This document shows positions 8,763 to 21,400 of a stretch of 64,000 nt of DNA, in pieces. Numbering within the stretch: the first letter of the stretch is position 1; each line of letters opens with the position of its first letter. Origin of the DNA: JAHBVH01 sp034432375 (GTDB taxonomy: Bacteria > Chloroflexota > Anaerolineae > Caldilineales > Caldilineaceae); contig DAOUCA010000173.1 of NCBI GenBank assembly GCA_034432375.1, positions 1 through 64,000 on the forward strand, read 5' to 3'. The notes beneath the pieces were generated by a model, which saw only the letters and a list, made by a program, of their open reading frames with translations, was not told where the DNA came from and did not search any database. The translations under genes and the position numbers were made by a program.

Positions 8763-9506
8763 TCTGTTTTGGTCTGATGATTACCTTTAGCAGATGGGCA
8801 TTTGCGGAAAGAAACCGCCATTGCGAATCATGCGATTAGTACCATTCGGGAATTCGCCTATTTTGTATAGAAGCCAATTGTATTTGCCCCACTTTACCTA
8901 TCCCAATCAATGTTTTCAGTCTGTGCAACAGTCAGTGGTCAACAAGCCAGGTACTGCTTGCTCTGCTTGAAAGCATTAGCATTTCCAGTATAGTTGCAAT
9001 CCATAGGCTGTATTTTCAACAGCCCAATGGAAGGAAGATCAATTCAGAGAAGCCCCAACAGAGAGGTGTGCTTCTCTGGTAAGATCTACTGTTCATTGCC
9101 CTCGCCATCCTTGACTATCCCACATCTCAAGATGATGAGCAAACTTGCAATTCCACCATTCTTTCCACAACCCATTGCTTGTGCTATACTTTTAAAATTC
9201 CTAGCTTATTATATTTTCATTTGGTATCAATCTAATACTAAACTTGATTTGATTTGATACTTTTGCCTTTGCAATTATGCTTTCCTGCATTACACCTTAC
9301 GACAATGTCGCATATTTACAGGCTACCTGCCATTGTGCTAAAAACGCCGATCTAAAGGTTGCTTTTACACAAGTCAGTCGTAATTTCACCTGAAGTGTTG
9401 AACAACCTTAAGTTTAGATTTTCGATAACGCGCTCATTGGAAAGAATAACTCAATCTCCCGCAGCAATGTTAGCTTGAAAATGGTAAAGAAAAAAGGGCA
9501 TCTCCT
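8763..9506. other. Gene-poor stretch before the DsbA-like lipoprotein
   Basis: About 740 bp with no supportable gene. The 87-codon frame at 8994-9257 has low-complexity, phenylalanine-rich translation and no recognisable motif. No transposase remnant or terminal repeat was found. Confidence 0.45.
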
Positions 9507-11051
9507 ATGAAAGTATTACGCTTGCACAATTTGTCAGGCAAAATTACCACGCTACTCTTTTCGGTCATGGTCATGCTTTTAACCATGCTACTTCTCCTCA
9601 GTTGCACGGCACCGATCCAACCGACAGTCAGCAACAGCAGCATCCCAGAAGTGACAGCGACCACCACAGAGACCAATGCCACAGAGACCAATGCCATAGA
9701 GGCTACTGGTGAATCTACAGTAACAGTTGAGACATCGGCAACGACAACTGATACAGCAGAAGCAACGAGCGACAGCGTAGTGGCAGAGCCACGGGTCAAT
9801 GATCCGGAAGGCACGTTTAAAGGCATACCGGTTGGCTTTACCCATGAAGGCTTTCCTTATCGTGGGTCACCTGATGCGCCGATTGTTATGTATGAGTATA
9901 GTGATTTTCAGTGCCCTTTCTGCAGCCGCTACTTTGTTCAGACCGAGCCGGCGATTGATGAAAGTTATGTACGCAATGGTCAGGTACGTGTCGTCTTTCG
10001 TGATTTCCCCCTTCCACAGCTTCACCCCAATGCGCCAGCCGCCCATGTTGCGGCGCTCTGTGTAGCAGATCAAGGGGCTGAGCTATACTGGCAAATGAAT
10101 AGTCGACTCTTTCAAACGCAATCGGAATGGAATCAAAGTACCGATGCCCCAGCTTACTTTACAGCGTTAGCACAGGAGATTGGCGCTGAAATGGAGCAGT
10201 ATCAGACTTGCGTCGACAGTGGACAAAAAGAAGCAATCATTGCACTCGGTGTAAAAGAAGCAGAAGCGTTGGGCTTTAGCGGCACGCCCAGCTTTCACTT
10301 TGTCCGAGAAGCAACCAACGATGCATATCCATTGGTCGGCGCACAGCCCTTTGACCAATTCGCCGGCATTCTGGATGCGTTGATTGCAGGTGATACACCA
10401 CAAGTTGCACAACAAGATAACGGCGACAGTGGCAGCGCTGGTGATAATGAAATTCCCTTTTGGGCCACCAGCGAAGGGCTAACCCCCGATCCGGACAACG
10501 CCGGCTATACGATGGCTGGTGACGAATACCGCGGTAATCCTGATGCCAAGGTTGTTGTGGTCGAATTTTCAGATTTTCAATGCCCCTTCTGCCGCAAACA
10601 TGTTGAAGAGACGCAACCAACGCTCGATGAAAAATTTGTCGATACGGATCAGATTTTCTGGGTCTTTAAGCACTTTCCCTTAAGTATTCATCCTCAGGCA
10701 CCAGCAGCTGGCCTGGCCGCAGAATGTGCCGCCAATCAGGGGAAATTCTGGGAAATGCACGCGTTGCTCTTTGACCGAAGTGCCGAATGGTCCATTAGTG
10801 ATCCCATACCAGTCTTTGTTACATTGGCCACGGAACTCGGGCTAGACATCGATACGTTTAGTGCTTGCATGAATGACGCAACTGTTGCACAACGCATTCA
10901 AGAGGATATGAATGCAGGAGGTTCTTTTGTGCGTGGCACGCCAACCTTCATCGTGCTCTACAATGGCCAAGGAAGCATTATCCCCGGTGCGCTACCAGTT
11001 GAACGCTTTACAGAGATCCTGCAACAAGTCCTAGATGAATCTGCGAGTTAA
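9507..11051 (+). CDS. Lipoprotein with two DsbA/thioredoxin-fold domains
   Basis: A lipoprotein signal ends in LLLLSC with the lipidated Cys at residue 33, followed by a Thr/Ser/Ala-rich linker to about residue 95. Two homologous DsbA-type domains follow. The first has YSDFQCPFC (Cys136, Cys139) and cis-proline loop GTPSF; the second has FSDFQCPFC (Cys359, Cys362) and GTPTF. Both CxxC sites are intact, so both domains should be redox-active, exchanging or forming disulfides in exported proteins or sensing oxidants. Single-domain DsbA relatives are about 200-250 residues; the doubled form here is an internal duplication. It is convergent with the secreted trypsin-like protease and shares a terminator with it. 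Substrates may include neighbouring exported proteins (inference). Confidence 0.9.
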   Translation: MKVLRLHNLSGKITTLLFSVMVMLLTMLLLLSCTAPIQPTVSNSSIPEVTATTTETNATETNAIEATGESTVTVETSATTTDTAEATSDSVVAEPRVNDPEGTFKGIPVGFTHEGFPYRGSPDAPIVMYEYSDFQCPFCSRYFVQTEPAIDESYVRNGQVRVVFRDFPLPQLHPNAPAAHVAALCVADQGAELYWQMNSRLFQTQSEWNQSTDAPAYFTALAQEIGAEMEQYQTCVDSGQKEAIIALGVKEAEALGFSGTPSFHFVREATNDAYPLVGAQPFDQFAGILDALIAGDTPQVAQQDNGDSGSAGDNEIPFWATSEGLTPDPDNAGYTMAGDEYRGNPDAKVVVVEFSDFQCPFCRKHVEETQPTLDEKFVDTDQIFWVFKHFPLSIHPQAPAAGLAAECAANQGKFWEMHALLFDRSAEWSISDPIPVFVTLATELGLDIDTFSACMNDATVAQRIQEDMNAGGSFVRGTPTFIVLYNGQGSIIPGALPVERFTEILQQVLDESAS

Positions 11052-11110
11052 TCTCGCAGTACCTACCAAGATACTGGGCGCTCAGTAGAGTTTAGCCAAT
11101 TGAATTACCC

Positions 11111-11156
11111 AAGAGAAAAGGCCAAGCTTTCTGTCGAAAGCTTGGCCTTTTCTCTT
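11111..11156. terminator. Strong bidirectional terminator hairpin
   Basis: Two perfectly complementary 21-bp arms (11111-11131 and 11136-11156) with a TGTC loop; the arm ends are A/T-rich (AAGAGAAAAG / CTTTTCTCTT), giving a T-rich 3' side in both directions. It sits between the convergent DsbA-like and trypsin-like genes. Confidence 0.85.
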
Positions 11157-11223
11157 GCCATCATCTCTATATTTGTAGTAGGACCTACGAAGTTTGCTGA
11201 CTGACTAGGTGGCTTTTGACCGT

Positions 11224-11249
11224 ATCGAAGTCAAGAACTGCATAAGTCC
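11224..11249. repeat. Dispersed 26-bp repeat, copy 1
   Basis: Contains AAGTCAAGAACTGCATAAGT, closely similar to AAGTCAAGATCTGCGTAACT near 52027-52046. A partly complementary segment lies about 45 bp to the left (AGGACCTACGAAGTT), so it may be one end of a small inverted-repeat element. Confidence 0.45.
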
Positions 11250-11300
11250 TATCTATATTTGTATTTGATACTTCGCTATATAAGCCTTCGGTGTGCGATA

Positions 11301-12128
11301 TCACATGGCCATTTCGGCATTAATCCAGTCCCCAAAGTCGGCAAGGCGGGTGTAGAGGCCATAATAGCCGGGCTCGGCACAACCAGCACCAGCACTGACA
11401 ATGCCCGTCTGAATCCAACGCAGCGCCTCTGCATCCCAGACCAAAAGCGGGCCACCACTATCACCGGAACAGGCATCTACGCCGCCATTTTGGTAGCCAG
11501 CACAGAGCATGGAATCGATCACCACGTAGCCCTGCTTAGCGTAACGATTGGCACAGGTTGCTTGGTCTACGACCGGCAGTTCAGCTTGCTTCAACGTCGT
11601 GGCCCCATAACCATCTTCCGTAACTCCCCACCCCATTACGACAGCCATGTCAGCCGTGATGGCGGACATATCAACCAGATCAGCCAGTGCAACCATGGGT
11701 GCATCTGCTGCCGTAGACAGATGAAGGAGCGCAATATCATTGTAATAGGTCGCAAAATCAAAATCTTGGTGGCGAACAATTCGGTCTACAGTCAAGCGTT
11801 CACCCAGCCCATTGTCTAGCTTCAAGCTACCCACAACGACTTCGAGGTCGGAGGCCGTAAAAGGGCTAAATTCTAAGTCAAAGGTGCAATGAGCAGCGGT
11901 GAGTACCCATTCAGGGGCAATTAAGGTGCCGCCACAAAATTGAGCGCTGTACAGGTCATCCACGTCTGCCAATAAGATACCAACTACAGCGGGCTCTTCT
12001 TCTGTCGCCACATCAACACCGTTGATCACACTCAACGGCGCAGCACTTACACGCTGTACATCGACAACCAAAAGTGTTGTTAAAATAGTTAACGTTACTA
12101 TTGAGATGGCAAGAAGACGAACCCACAT
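11301..12128 (-). CDS. Secreted trypsin-like serine protease (family S1)
   Basis: The protein has an N-terminal signal peptide (MWVRLLAIS through RVSAAP), a mature start near VINGVDVATEEEP, and the S1 catalytic triad: His80 in TAAHC, Asp131 in DIALL and Ser224 in CSGDSGGPLL. Paired cysteines around the triad fit disulfides of the chymotrypsin fold. I chose ATG 12128, which gives a compact signal peptide; the longer frame begins with GTG at 12170. The probable specificity pocket residue, six before the catalytic Ser, is Asp (GVDACSGDSGG), which in trypsins selects Arg/Lys. It lies just downstream of the giant surface-protein gene, separated by its terminator, and three CTGACAG boxes lie upstream. 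It may process surface proteins (inference). Confidence 0.92.
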   Translation of the reverse strand: MWVRLLAISIVTLTILTTLLVVDVQRVSAAPLSVINGVDVATEEEPAVVGILLADVDDLYSAQFCGGTLIAPEWVLTAAHCTFDLEFSPFTASDLEVVVGSLKLDNGLGERLTVDRIVRHQDFDFATYYNDIALLHLSTAADAPMVALADLVDMSAITADMAVVMGWGVTEDGYGATTLKQAELPVVDQATCANRYAKQGYVVIDSMLCAGYQNGGVDACSGDSGGPLLVWDAEALRWIQTGIVSAGAGCAEPGYYGLYTRLADFGDWINAEMAM

Positions 12129-12255
12129 GTTATCACTTATTCTCAGCACTATAGTCTTGTTTGGTGACACTCAATTGTGTCTGCTATAGGTGTGAGTATA
12201 GTGGGAATTATGCTAGATTATCGTTACATTTGGTTATCACCTTTGTGACAAAAGA

Positions 12256-12326
12256 CTGACAGACACAACCGAATTAATTACAAAAATCTGACAGGGATCA
12301 CCAAAATAATTACAGAATACTGACAG
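12256..12326. promoter_or_regulatory. Three CTGACAG boxes at exact 32-bp spacing upstream of the trypsin gene
   Basis: CTGACAG occurs at 12256-12262, 12288-12294 and 12320-12326; the last two are preceded by the similar string TAATTACARAATM. On the trypsin strand they read CTGTCAG. The first has the context TGACAAAAGACTGACAG, nearly the same as CGACAAATGACTGACAG (39157-39173) upstream of the subtilase gene. The regular three-turn spacing suggests a cooperative activator or repressor. Confidence 0.6.
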
Positions 12327-12355
12327 GTCAACAGCAAGCTTGGCATAATCAAACA

Positions 12356-12406
12356 AAAAAAGTGCACTGCCCCTTGTTATAAACGCAAAGGGCAGTGCAC
12401 TTTTTT
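12356..12406 (-). terminator. Intrinsic terminator of the giant surface-protein gene
   Basis: Perfect 17-bp arms (12356-12372 and 12390-12406) with an A-run on the left and T-run on the right (GGGCAGTGCACTTTTTT). It begins about 37 bp beyond the stop codon of the minus-strand giant gene. Confidence 0.85.
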
Positions 12407-12442
12407 ACCAAACTGGTTGACGAAGGGATCTGTTGTCCGGAT

Positions 12443-15400
12443 TTACGGGGTCAGACAGACTCCATTTTGACACTGGATTACTGGGACGAATTCACCGCGT
12501 AGTTGGCGCAGCTTAATCAATAGGCGGCTAACAACTGGCAGATAAATTCGATTGACCTGCGGTTCATTCCCCTGCTCGATCGCCGTTGGGGGTCGATAGA
12601 AGCCGCTGTCCCAAGTCGGATCATCGTCACCAGAAAGCAAGGGTATGATTGGCGTACGTCCTGTACTTGGATCAGCATTGCTATCTGTATTGTCGCTCAG
12701 ATTGGAACCTACTGGGCTGATAGCATAGCCATAAGGCGTCACAAACTCAACATAGTAATCACCTGGGATTAGGCTTGGGAAGTGATAATTTCCCGTGCTA
12801 TCCGTTACGTCAATGGCGATGAGTTCACCAAGACCGTTGTAGAGAATGACAGTAATACCCGCAGCAGGGAATTCGCTGCTATCTTGAATACCATCGTTGT
12901 TGGTATCATACCAAACATAATCACCAACGCCGGCCGGGACTCCCGGTGAATCGACACCAGCCACTTGATACCAAACACCATAGTCCCAGCTTAAGTCACT
13001 CTCACCCCCATCAAGCGTCGTTACTGGCGTGCGCCCGGTGTTCACATCCACGTCACTATCCAAGGCATCATCGCTCCCCAGATCCGCATCCGTAGGAACA
13101 TAGCCCATCGGCGTTTCAAAGACGAGGTAATAATCCCCAGGGGCCAGATTGCTGAAAAGATAAGCCCCATCCGCATTGGTCACAGTCGTCGCCACCAAAG
13201 TACCGTTGGCTCGGTAGATCATCACGGTTACACCAGGCACACCAAGCTCACTTGGATCTTGCATCCCATTGTTATTGGCGTCGAACCAGACGAAGTTACC
13301 AATCGCCGCCGGTTGTCCATCGAGATAGAGACCCAAGTCCCAGCTCGAATCGTGCTCGCCTGGGCTCAGATTTATGCTCTCCGTACGCCCATTGGCTGGA
13401 TTCACATCACTGTCATGGCTGTCATCACTCCCGGCGTTCTGCGGGCTGATCTGATAGCCCGCTGGAGGGGTAAAGGTCAGATAGTAATCCCCTGGTGGCA
13501 AGCTGTTGAACTCATAGAAGCCGGTAGCATCGGTCTGCGTTGTCGCCACTAAGGCATCATTGGCTCGATGAAGTGTAACTGCGACACCAGGAACACCCGT
13601 CTCACCTGCATCCAGAATGCCATTGTGATTGGCATCATACCAGACGAAGTCGCCAATCGCAGCCGGCTCCAGATTACCAGAAAGGTACAAGCCCATATCT
13701 AAGGTTGGATCGTGCTCACCAGAGAGGAGCACTGTCACAGGTGTACGCAGTGTACCCGCAGCAACATCGCTATCAAAGATATCGGTCGCCGCAGCAACAT
13801 CTGCAACCGTAAGCTCATAGCCATTCGGAATGACGAATTGGACATAGTATTCACCAGGAAGCAAATCCGCAAAGTGATAATAGCCACTTGTATCCGTAGT
13901 TGTCGTGTTCACCAAGACGCCATCCGTAGTGAAGAGTAAGACAGGAACACCGGGCACCCCCTTTTTATGTGGCGTATCTGGCCAACCCGTCTCCTCGGCA
14001 TCCTGGACTCCATCCCGATTCACGTCAAGCCAGACCAGGTCACCGAGCGAGGCTGGCGCAAAGAAACCAAAGTCAAAGGTGAGATCGCCACTTGCACCAT
14101 CGCCATCACTGGTCGATTCACCCCCAACGCTTAATTCCACGACAGGACTATGCACAGACGTACCAATACCATTGTTCTGTTCACCATTGTCATCGTTATC
14201 TTCTCGATTGTCAGCCGTATCAGTATTGGTATCACTCCATGGGTAAGCTGGATTTGGCGTTGGAATATAGATAAAGTAGCGTCCAGGTGCCAGACCGCCA
14301 AAATTATAGTTACCATTGCTATCAGTGACGGTCGTCGCTAGCGGCGTCGCCGTCAGCGGATCGTCGCCCTCCTGGAAGAGTTGTAAGGGTACATTCGCAA
14401 TCCCTTCTTCGCCCGCATCAACCTGCCCATTGTTATTGCGGTCGTGCCAGACCAGATTGCCTACGTTCACTGCTTGCCACAGACCAAAATCAACTGTCAA
14501 ATTGCCGTTGAGATCAGTCGTATTGATTGCATTAGGCTCCACTTCATTGGTCGGCTCGCTGGCAACGGCCAAAGTCACTGTGCCACTCTGGATTGGACCA
14601 CCAACGGTTGTGCCATTGTCATCAAGATCCGTTGGATCGCTATCCGCATTGGGTGCCGGTTCTCGATTGCCACCAGTGCTACTGGTATAACCGGTCGGCG
14701 GTAGAATTTCCACGATATAGCTGTCAGCTTCTAATCCCTCAAAGACATAGAGCCCATCGTTCGCCGTTGTTGTCGTAGCAATTGCCGCGCCATCCGGTAT
14801 GCCATTGGTATCGCTGTCACGATACAAGTTAACCGTCACACCATTAAGCCCCACCTCTCCGGTCCCAGGGTCGTAGAAGCCGTTGTTGTTGGCATCGATC
14901 CAAACCTGGTTACCTAGTGCCAAGCCGGTAAAGAGACCAAAGTCAACGGTTAGATTGGTATTGGCATCACTATCACCATCGGTCACTGGCTCACTATTGG
15001 GTGCCAATGTCACGGCTTGGCTTAGGATGACTCGGCTTCCATTGCTGGATGATTCATAACCATTATCGTCGTTATCAAGATCATTGCTATCCGGATCGAC
15101 GCGTGGATCGGTGCCGCCAAAGATACTGGCCAAGCTACTGACCATCGGCTCTAGCACACCTCCCGGCTGGAAGTTCACAGCCGCCAATTCGACAATATAA
15201 TTACCAGCAGGTAGATTATCGAAGCGATAAAAGCCGCCACCGCTGGTTTGTACGGATGCAATCGCTGTGCCGTCACCGCTACTTAGATCACCGCTGCCAT
15301 CGACATCACGGTAGAGATTGACGATCACAGTATCAATCCCACTGTCAATGCCCGCATCAAAGAGGCCGTTATTGGCGCGATCCGTAAAGACCAGATTCCC

Positions 15401-18400
15401 AAGACTCAACAATACTGCTGTTGCGGTCGCTGTTGGTGTTGGTGTCATCGTCGGCGTGTCAGTTGTAGTTGGCGTCGCGGTTGCTGTATTCGTCGGTGTC
15501 ATCGTCGGCGTATCTGTTGCGGTTGCCGTCGCTGTTGGTGTATCTGTTGCAGTCGCTGTTGCAGTCGCCGTCGGCGTCGCTGTCGGTGTATCCGTTGCAG
15601 TCGCCGTTGCGGTTGCCGTCGGCGTCGCGGTTGGTGTATCTGTCGGCGTATCTGTTGCAGTTGCCGTCGCGGTGGGCGTTGCCGTCGGTGGTATCGGTGG
15701 ATAGCTGAAGTCCTGCGCCAGATTATCCGGCTGTGCCGGCGTTAGCGTAACTACACTGATGCTATCGCTGCCACCATCAGCATCGTACGTTGGCACCCCT
15801 TGTAAGGTAGGTGGCAACGTCGCCGTATTAACTGTAACCGTATAGAGGCCCAGCGGTAAGTTGGCAAAGTTATAGGTACCGCTGACGTTGGTTGTCGTTG
15901 TGATGATGGCTCCCAAACTGTTGCTCAACTGCACTTCGACCCCAGCTAAGCCCGGTTCACTGCCTTGGGTACTCTGGTCGCCACCGCTGCTGTCCAGATC
16001 AGCCCAGATTGTGTCACCAACGCTGCCCAGGATCGGCCGGAAGCCAAAGTCGACTGTGCCGTTGGCATGGGCATCATTCCCGCCATAGCTCAGATTGTCC
16101 CCCACCGGCTCACTCGATTCGGTCAGGGTCAAAGGCAATGAAGTCGCCACCAAACCGGCTGCAATCCCGTTGGAATCACTGTTCGATGGGTCATCGTCGA
16201 CATCCGCACCGCCAACTGTCACCGTGTACCCGGTCGGGATCTCGACCTCCACCCGATAGAGTCCCTCCAGCAAGTTCGTAAAGCTGTAATACCCATCCGC
16301 CGTCGTCGTTATCGTCCCCGTGACCACCTCATTGTGGTCGTAGAGCGTCACCAACAGCCCCGCCGCAGCCGAGTCGGTTGGGTCATCCTGGATGCCATTG
16401 CCATTGATGTCAATCCAGACATAGTCGCCCAACCCCACCCGCTTGATGTGCGTCGGGATGATCCCCACATCGATGGTGAAGTCATCGCTTACACCGAGAT
16501 CGACAAAGACAATCCCGCTGGTTGGTGGGTTGCTATCGAGCGCCCCATCCCCGCCTTGCAGCAAGGTCGTGAAGCTGTAGCCCGGCGGCAACCGGAAGGT
16601 CGCGGTATAGCGGCTATTCGGTGCCAGATTCGTAAAGGTGTAGTAACCGCCGTTGGCCGTCACCGCCGTTTCGGTAATCCCCGACGGATAGGTCAGCGTC
16701 ACCGTAATGCCATCGCGACCAAAGCTCGTATCTTCATTCTGCGTTCCGCTATCATCCTCATCAAGCCAGACATAGTTGCCCAGGCTCAACCGCAGCGGTG
16801 GGTAACTGAAATCCTGGTCGACATTGTCCGGGCTACTGGCATCAATCGTCACGACACTCAGACTGTCGCTACTGCCATCGGCATCAAAGGTTGGCACAGT
16901 TACCACCGTCACCGGCAAGGTCGCCGTTACCACCGTCACGGTATAGGTGCCCAGCGGCAGATTGGTGAAGAGATAGTTGCCGTTGCTGTCGGTCGTCGTC
17001 GTCGAGATGACGCTACCACTGCTGTCGGTCAACGCTACATCGACACCACCCAAGCCCGATTCACTACCCTGATTGCCCTGGTCATCGCTGCTACTGTCCA
17101 TGTCATACCAGACGGTGTCACCAATGCTGCCTAAGATTGGCGCAATCGTTGCCGCATAATCTTCGACTTCACCATCAGTAGCCAAGCCACTAGTTGTCAA
17201 CCCCGCCATCGAGCTGATGCGGAAGCGACCGTAAGTCGTACCCGGCATTGCCGTCAATGGAATCGTTACACTCACATCAACGGTGCCACTGCCAAAGGGA
17301 ACCGCTTCATCGGTAAGAATCTGTTCCAACACACCATCACCGTTGAGATCAAACCAACCGTTGATGTAGACATTGCTACCGGTCGGGTTGCTATACGCAA
17401 TCGTTACCGTGACCCTTTCCCCTGCCTTCAGCGCCGGGATGGTCACCCCATCTTCGTCGGCACTACCGGCCAGATCATCACCGTCAGCCGCGACACTCAG
17501 CACGCCATCCGTTTCACCATCGACAGTCAAGCCCAGGATTGGGTTGACAGCCGGCAGCAGATGACGAGCACCATCTTCGCTGTAAAGTGTTGGATAGCCA
17601 CTGGGCAAGTCGCCATAGTCAAGCGGTAGAATGGTGGCCACATAATCTTCAACTTCGCCATCAGGCGCTTGGCTGCCCAAGCCCAATGTCGCTTCGCTGC
17701 TGATACGGAAGCGGGCATAGGCATTGCCGCCCTGCACATTGTAGGGCACCGCCACCGGAATCGTCAGCGTACCACTGCCCGGCGCAGCCACCGTATCCGT
17801 CATAATCCGCTCAAGCGTACCGTCACCGTCAAAGTCAAGCCATCCCTGAATATAGACAGGGACGCGTTGCGGGTTGCTATAGGTCACCGTTACAGTAATG
17901 GTTGTATCAGGGACCAGTGTTGGGATCGTGACCCCATCTTCATCGTCACTGTCGGCCAGATCATCACCGTCTGCTGTGGTTGAGGGAAGACCATCAGCCT
18001 CGTCATCAACGGTAATACCAAGAACGGGATTGTTTAGCACGTCGACGCGATGGCGAGCCCCATCTTCGCCAACCAATAAGGTTGGATAGCCACTGGGCAA
18101 GTCACCAAAGTCATACTTCGGCGGCACGGCAATGCTTACCGCGTAATCTTCTACCTCGCCGTCACTAACGGTACCATCATTGTAGATCACAGCCGGATCC
18201 GTGCTAAGCCGGAAGCGGGCATAGGTGCTCGCCACACTGTTGGTCGGCACGATCCCGAAATCGAGCACAAACAATCCATCCATTGTGCCACCGGGCACAG
18301 AGACCGTTATCCGCTCACTGTCGTTCAGATCGCCATCACCGTTGAAATCGATCCAACCGGCAATCAATGCATCAGCCGTGCCGGTGTTGGTCGCAGTGAC

Positions 18401-21400
18401 TGTCACCAAAGCGCTGCTGTTTACAGCTAACGTCGAGAAGAGAACACCATCTTCATCAACGGTGAGATTTAGATCATCACCATTCGCCAACAAAGTGGGT
18501 TGTCCATCCAATTCCTGGTCAACCGTTGCACCCATGTAGAGACCGGCAACAATGGCATGGCTAGGGCCACCATTGCTAACGAGCGTTTTGTAGTCACCAC
18601 TGCCAATGCCTTCTCCCGTATCGGGCAAATCACCGCGATCATAAGGCGTGCCAACAATGAGGACACGATAATCTTCGACTTCACCGTCAAACGCCTGACC
18701 GGCCAAATTCAGTAACGCTTCGGTGCTGATGCGGAAGCGGGCATAGCTTGTGCCGGGCAAGGCATTGGCGGGCACGCTGATCGGCACGTCAAACGTGCCA
18801 GCGGTACCAGTCAACACCAATGTGCTGGTCAAGATGCGGTCCAATGTACCGTCGCCATTGAGGTCGAGCCAGCCATTGATATACGCAGAACGCTTCACTG
18901 GATTGTTATAATCAATCGTTATTGTGACAACCGTACCCGGCACCAGCGGCGGGATGGTGATGCCATCTTCGTCGTCGCTGTCGGCGAGATCGTCACCGTC
19001 GGCCGCCGCGCTTGGCGCACCTTCCGCTTCGCCATCCACAATCGCACCGAAGATCGGGTTGGCGACCGGGTTGATTGTATGGCGAGCGCCATCGTCGCCA
19101 AGCAAGGTAGCAAAAGGCAGGTCACCAAAGTCCCGTTGGATCACCGGCGGATAGCTGAAATCTTGCTCCAGGTTATCCGGCGTTGCGGTATCAATGGTCA
19201 CGACGCTCAGGCTGTCGCTGCCGCCATCGGCATCGAAGCTTGGCGTTGCCACCACCGTCACCGGCAAGGTCGCGGTCACCACGGTTACCGTGTAGATGCC
19301 AAGCGGCAAGTTGGTAAAGGTATAGGTGCCTCTGCTGTCGGTCGTCGTTGTCAGGACGCCACCCAAGCTGTCAGTCAACTGCACTTCCACACCCGGCAAG
19401 CCGGCTTCGCTGCCCTGTGTGCTCTGGTCACCACCGCTGCTGTTGATGTCATACCAGATGGTATCACCGATGCTGCCCAAGAGCGGCGGATAGCTAAAGT
19501 CTTGATTTAGATTGTCCGGTGTAGCCGGCGTCAGTGTAACAACGCTCGTGCTGTCACTGCCGCCATCTGGGTCATAGGTTGCGCTTGTCGTGACGGTCAC
19601 CGGCAAGCTCGCCGTGTTGACCGTCACGGTATATTCGCCCAGCAGCAAGTTATCAAAGAGATAGTTGCCGCTGCCGTCGGTGGTCGTCGTCAGGACGCCA
19701 CCAGCACTGTCGGTCAGCTGCACTTCGACACCGGGTAAGCCGGCTTCGCTGCCCTGTGTGCTCTGGTCACCGCCACTGCTGTCGATATCATACCAGACAG
19801 TGTCCCCAATACTACCCAGCACCGGCGGATAGCTGAAGTCTTGGTCCAGATCACTCGGCGTAACAGCCGTGAGCGTTGTGACACTCAGGCTGTCGCTGCC
19901 GCCATCGGCGTCGTAGGTCGGCGTATTTACCACGGTCACCGGCAGCGTTGCCGTTACCACCGTCACCGTATAGGTGCCGAGGGGTAAGCCCGTGAATAAG
20001 TAGTTGCCGCTGCTGTCGGTGGTCGTCGTCAGGATGCCACCCAGGCTGTCGGTCAGTTGTACTTCGACGCCAGGCAACCCAACTTCGCTGCCCTGCGTAC
20101 TCTGGTCACCACCGCTGCTGTCGAGGTCATACCAGATGGTATCACCAATGAGGCCAAGGAGCGGCGGATAACTGAAGTCTTGATCCAGATCGTCCGGCGT
20201 TGCGGGGGTGAGTGTTGTGACAATCACGCTGTCTGCTCCCCCATCGGTGTCAAAGGTCGGTGTGATTTCAACTGAAGCCGGCAGGGTTGCCGTGTTGACA
20301 GTCACTGTGTAGACGCCCAACGGTAAATCAGTGAAGAGATAGGTACCGGTCAGATCGGTTGTCGTCGTAATCGTCGCGCCTGCGCCATCGGTCAGTTGTA
20401 CTTCGACGCCGGGCAAGCCCGGTTCGCTGCCCTGCGTGCCCTGGTCGCCACCGCTGCGATCTTCATCACGCCAGATCGTGTCACCGATGGTGCCCAGAAG
20501 CGGCGGATAGCTAAAGTCTTGATTCAGATCGTCCGGTGTGGCTGGCGTCAGCGTGACAACACTTGCGCTATCGCTGCCGCCATCTGGATCGTAGGTTACG
20601 TCAGTCGTGACGGTCAGCGGCAAGCTCGCGGTATTGACCGTTACGGTGTATCCGCCAAGCAGCAAGTTATCGAAGAGATAGGTGCCGTTGCTGTCGGTGG
20701 TCGTTGTCAAGACGCCACCAGCACTGTCGGTCAGCTGCACTTCGACACCGGATAAACCGGTTTCGCTGCCCTGCGTGCTCTGGTCACCGCCACTGCTGTC
20801 CATGTCATACCAGACGGTGTCACCAATGCTGCCGAACAGCGGTGGATAGCTGAAGTCTTGGTCCAGATTATCCGGTGTGCCAGCGTCGATGGTGACTACA
20901 CTCACACTATCGTTGCCACCGTCGGCGTCGAAGGTCGCCACCGTGGTCACTGTGTTCGGCAACGTTGCCGTCAATACGGTCACGGTATAGGTGCCCAACG
21001 GCAGGTTGTCAAAGAGATAGTTGCCACTGCTGTCAGTGGTTGTCGTCAGGACGCCGCCCAGACTGTCGGTGAGGTGCACTTCCACGCCGGGCAAGCCAGG
21101 CTCACTGCCCTGGTTGCTCTGGTCATCGCTGCTGCTGTCTGCGTCGTACCAGACGGTGTCACCGATGCTCCCCAGTTGGGTGAAGGCAAAGTCGACGCTG
21201 CGGTTCGAGTTGTTGTCGGTGTCGCCATCATTGGTCGGTTCGAGGCCAATGCTGAGATTGACCGGTTGACTACTCACGACGCCACCGCTTACGCCAGGAC
21301 CATCGTCATCATCATTTGTGTCATCATTGATCGCCGCGGCCGAGGCAGGATCGGTGCTGCTCTGGAGATTCTCCAGCGGCGCGCCAAAGGCAAAGTTGGC

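Noticed and set aside
8994..9257. 87-codon frame in the gene-poor stretch
   Set aside because: Low-complexity AT-driven translation, no start signal, no motif.
12256..12326. Three 7-bp repeats at 32-bp spacing as a minimal CRISPR
   Set aside because: The conserved part is only 7-12 bp, the intervals are partly similar to each other, and no cas genes are present.
15411..15700. Short tandem repeats suggesting CRISPR or a minisatellite locus
   Set aside because: Units are short, degenerate and in frame with the Thr/Pro linker of the giant protein; there are no spacers.
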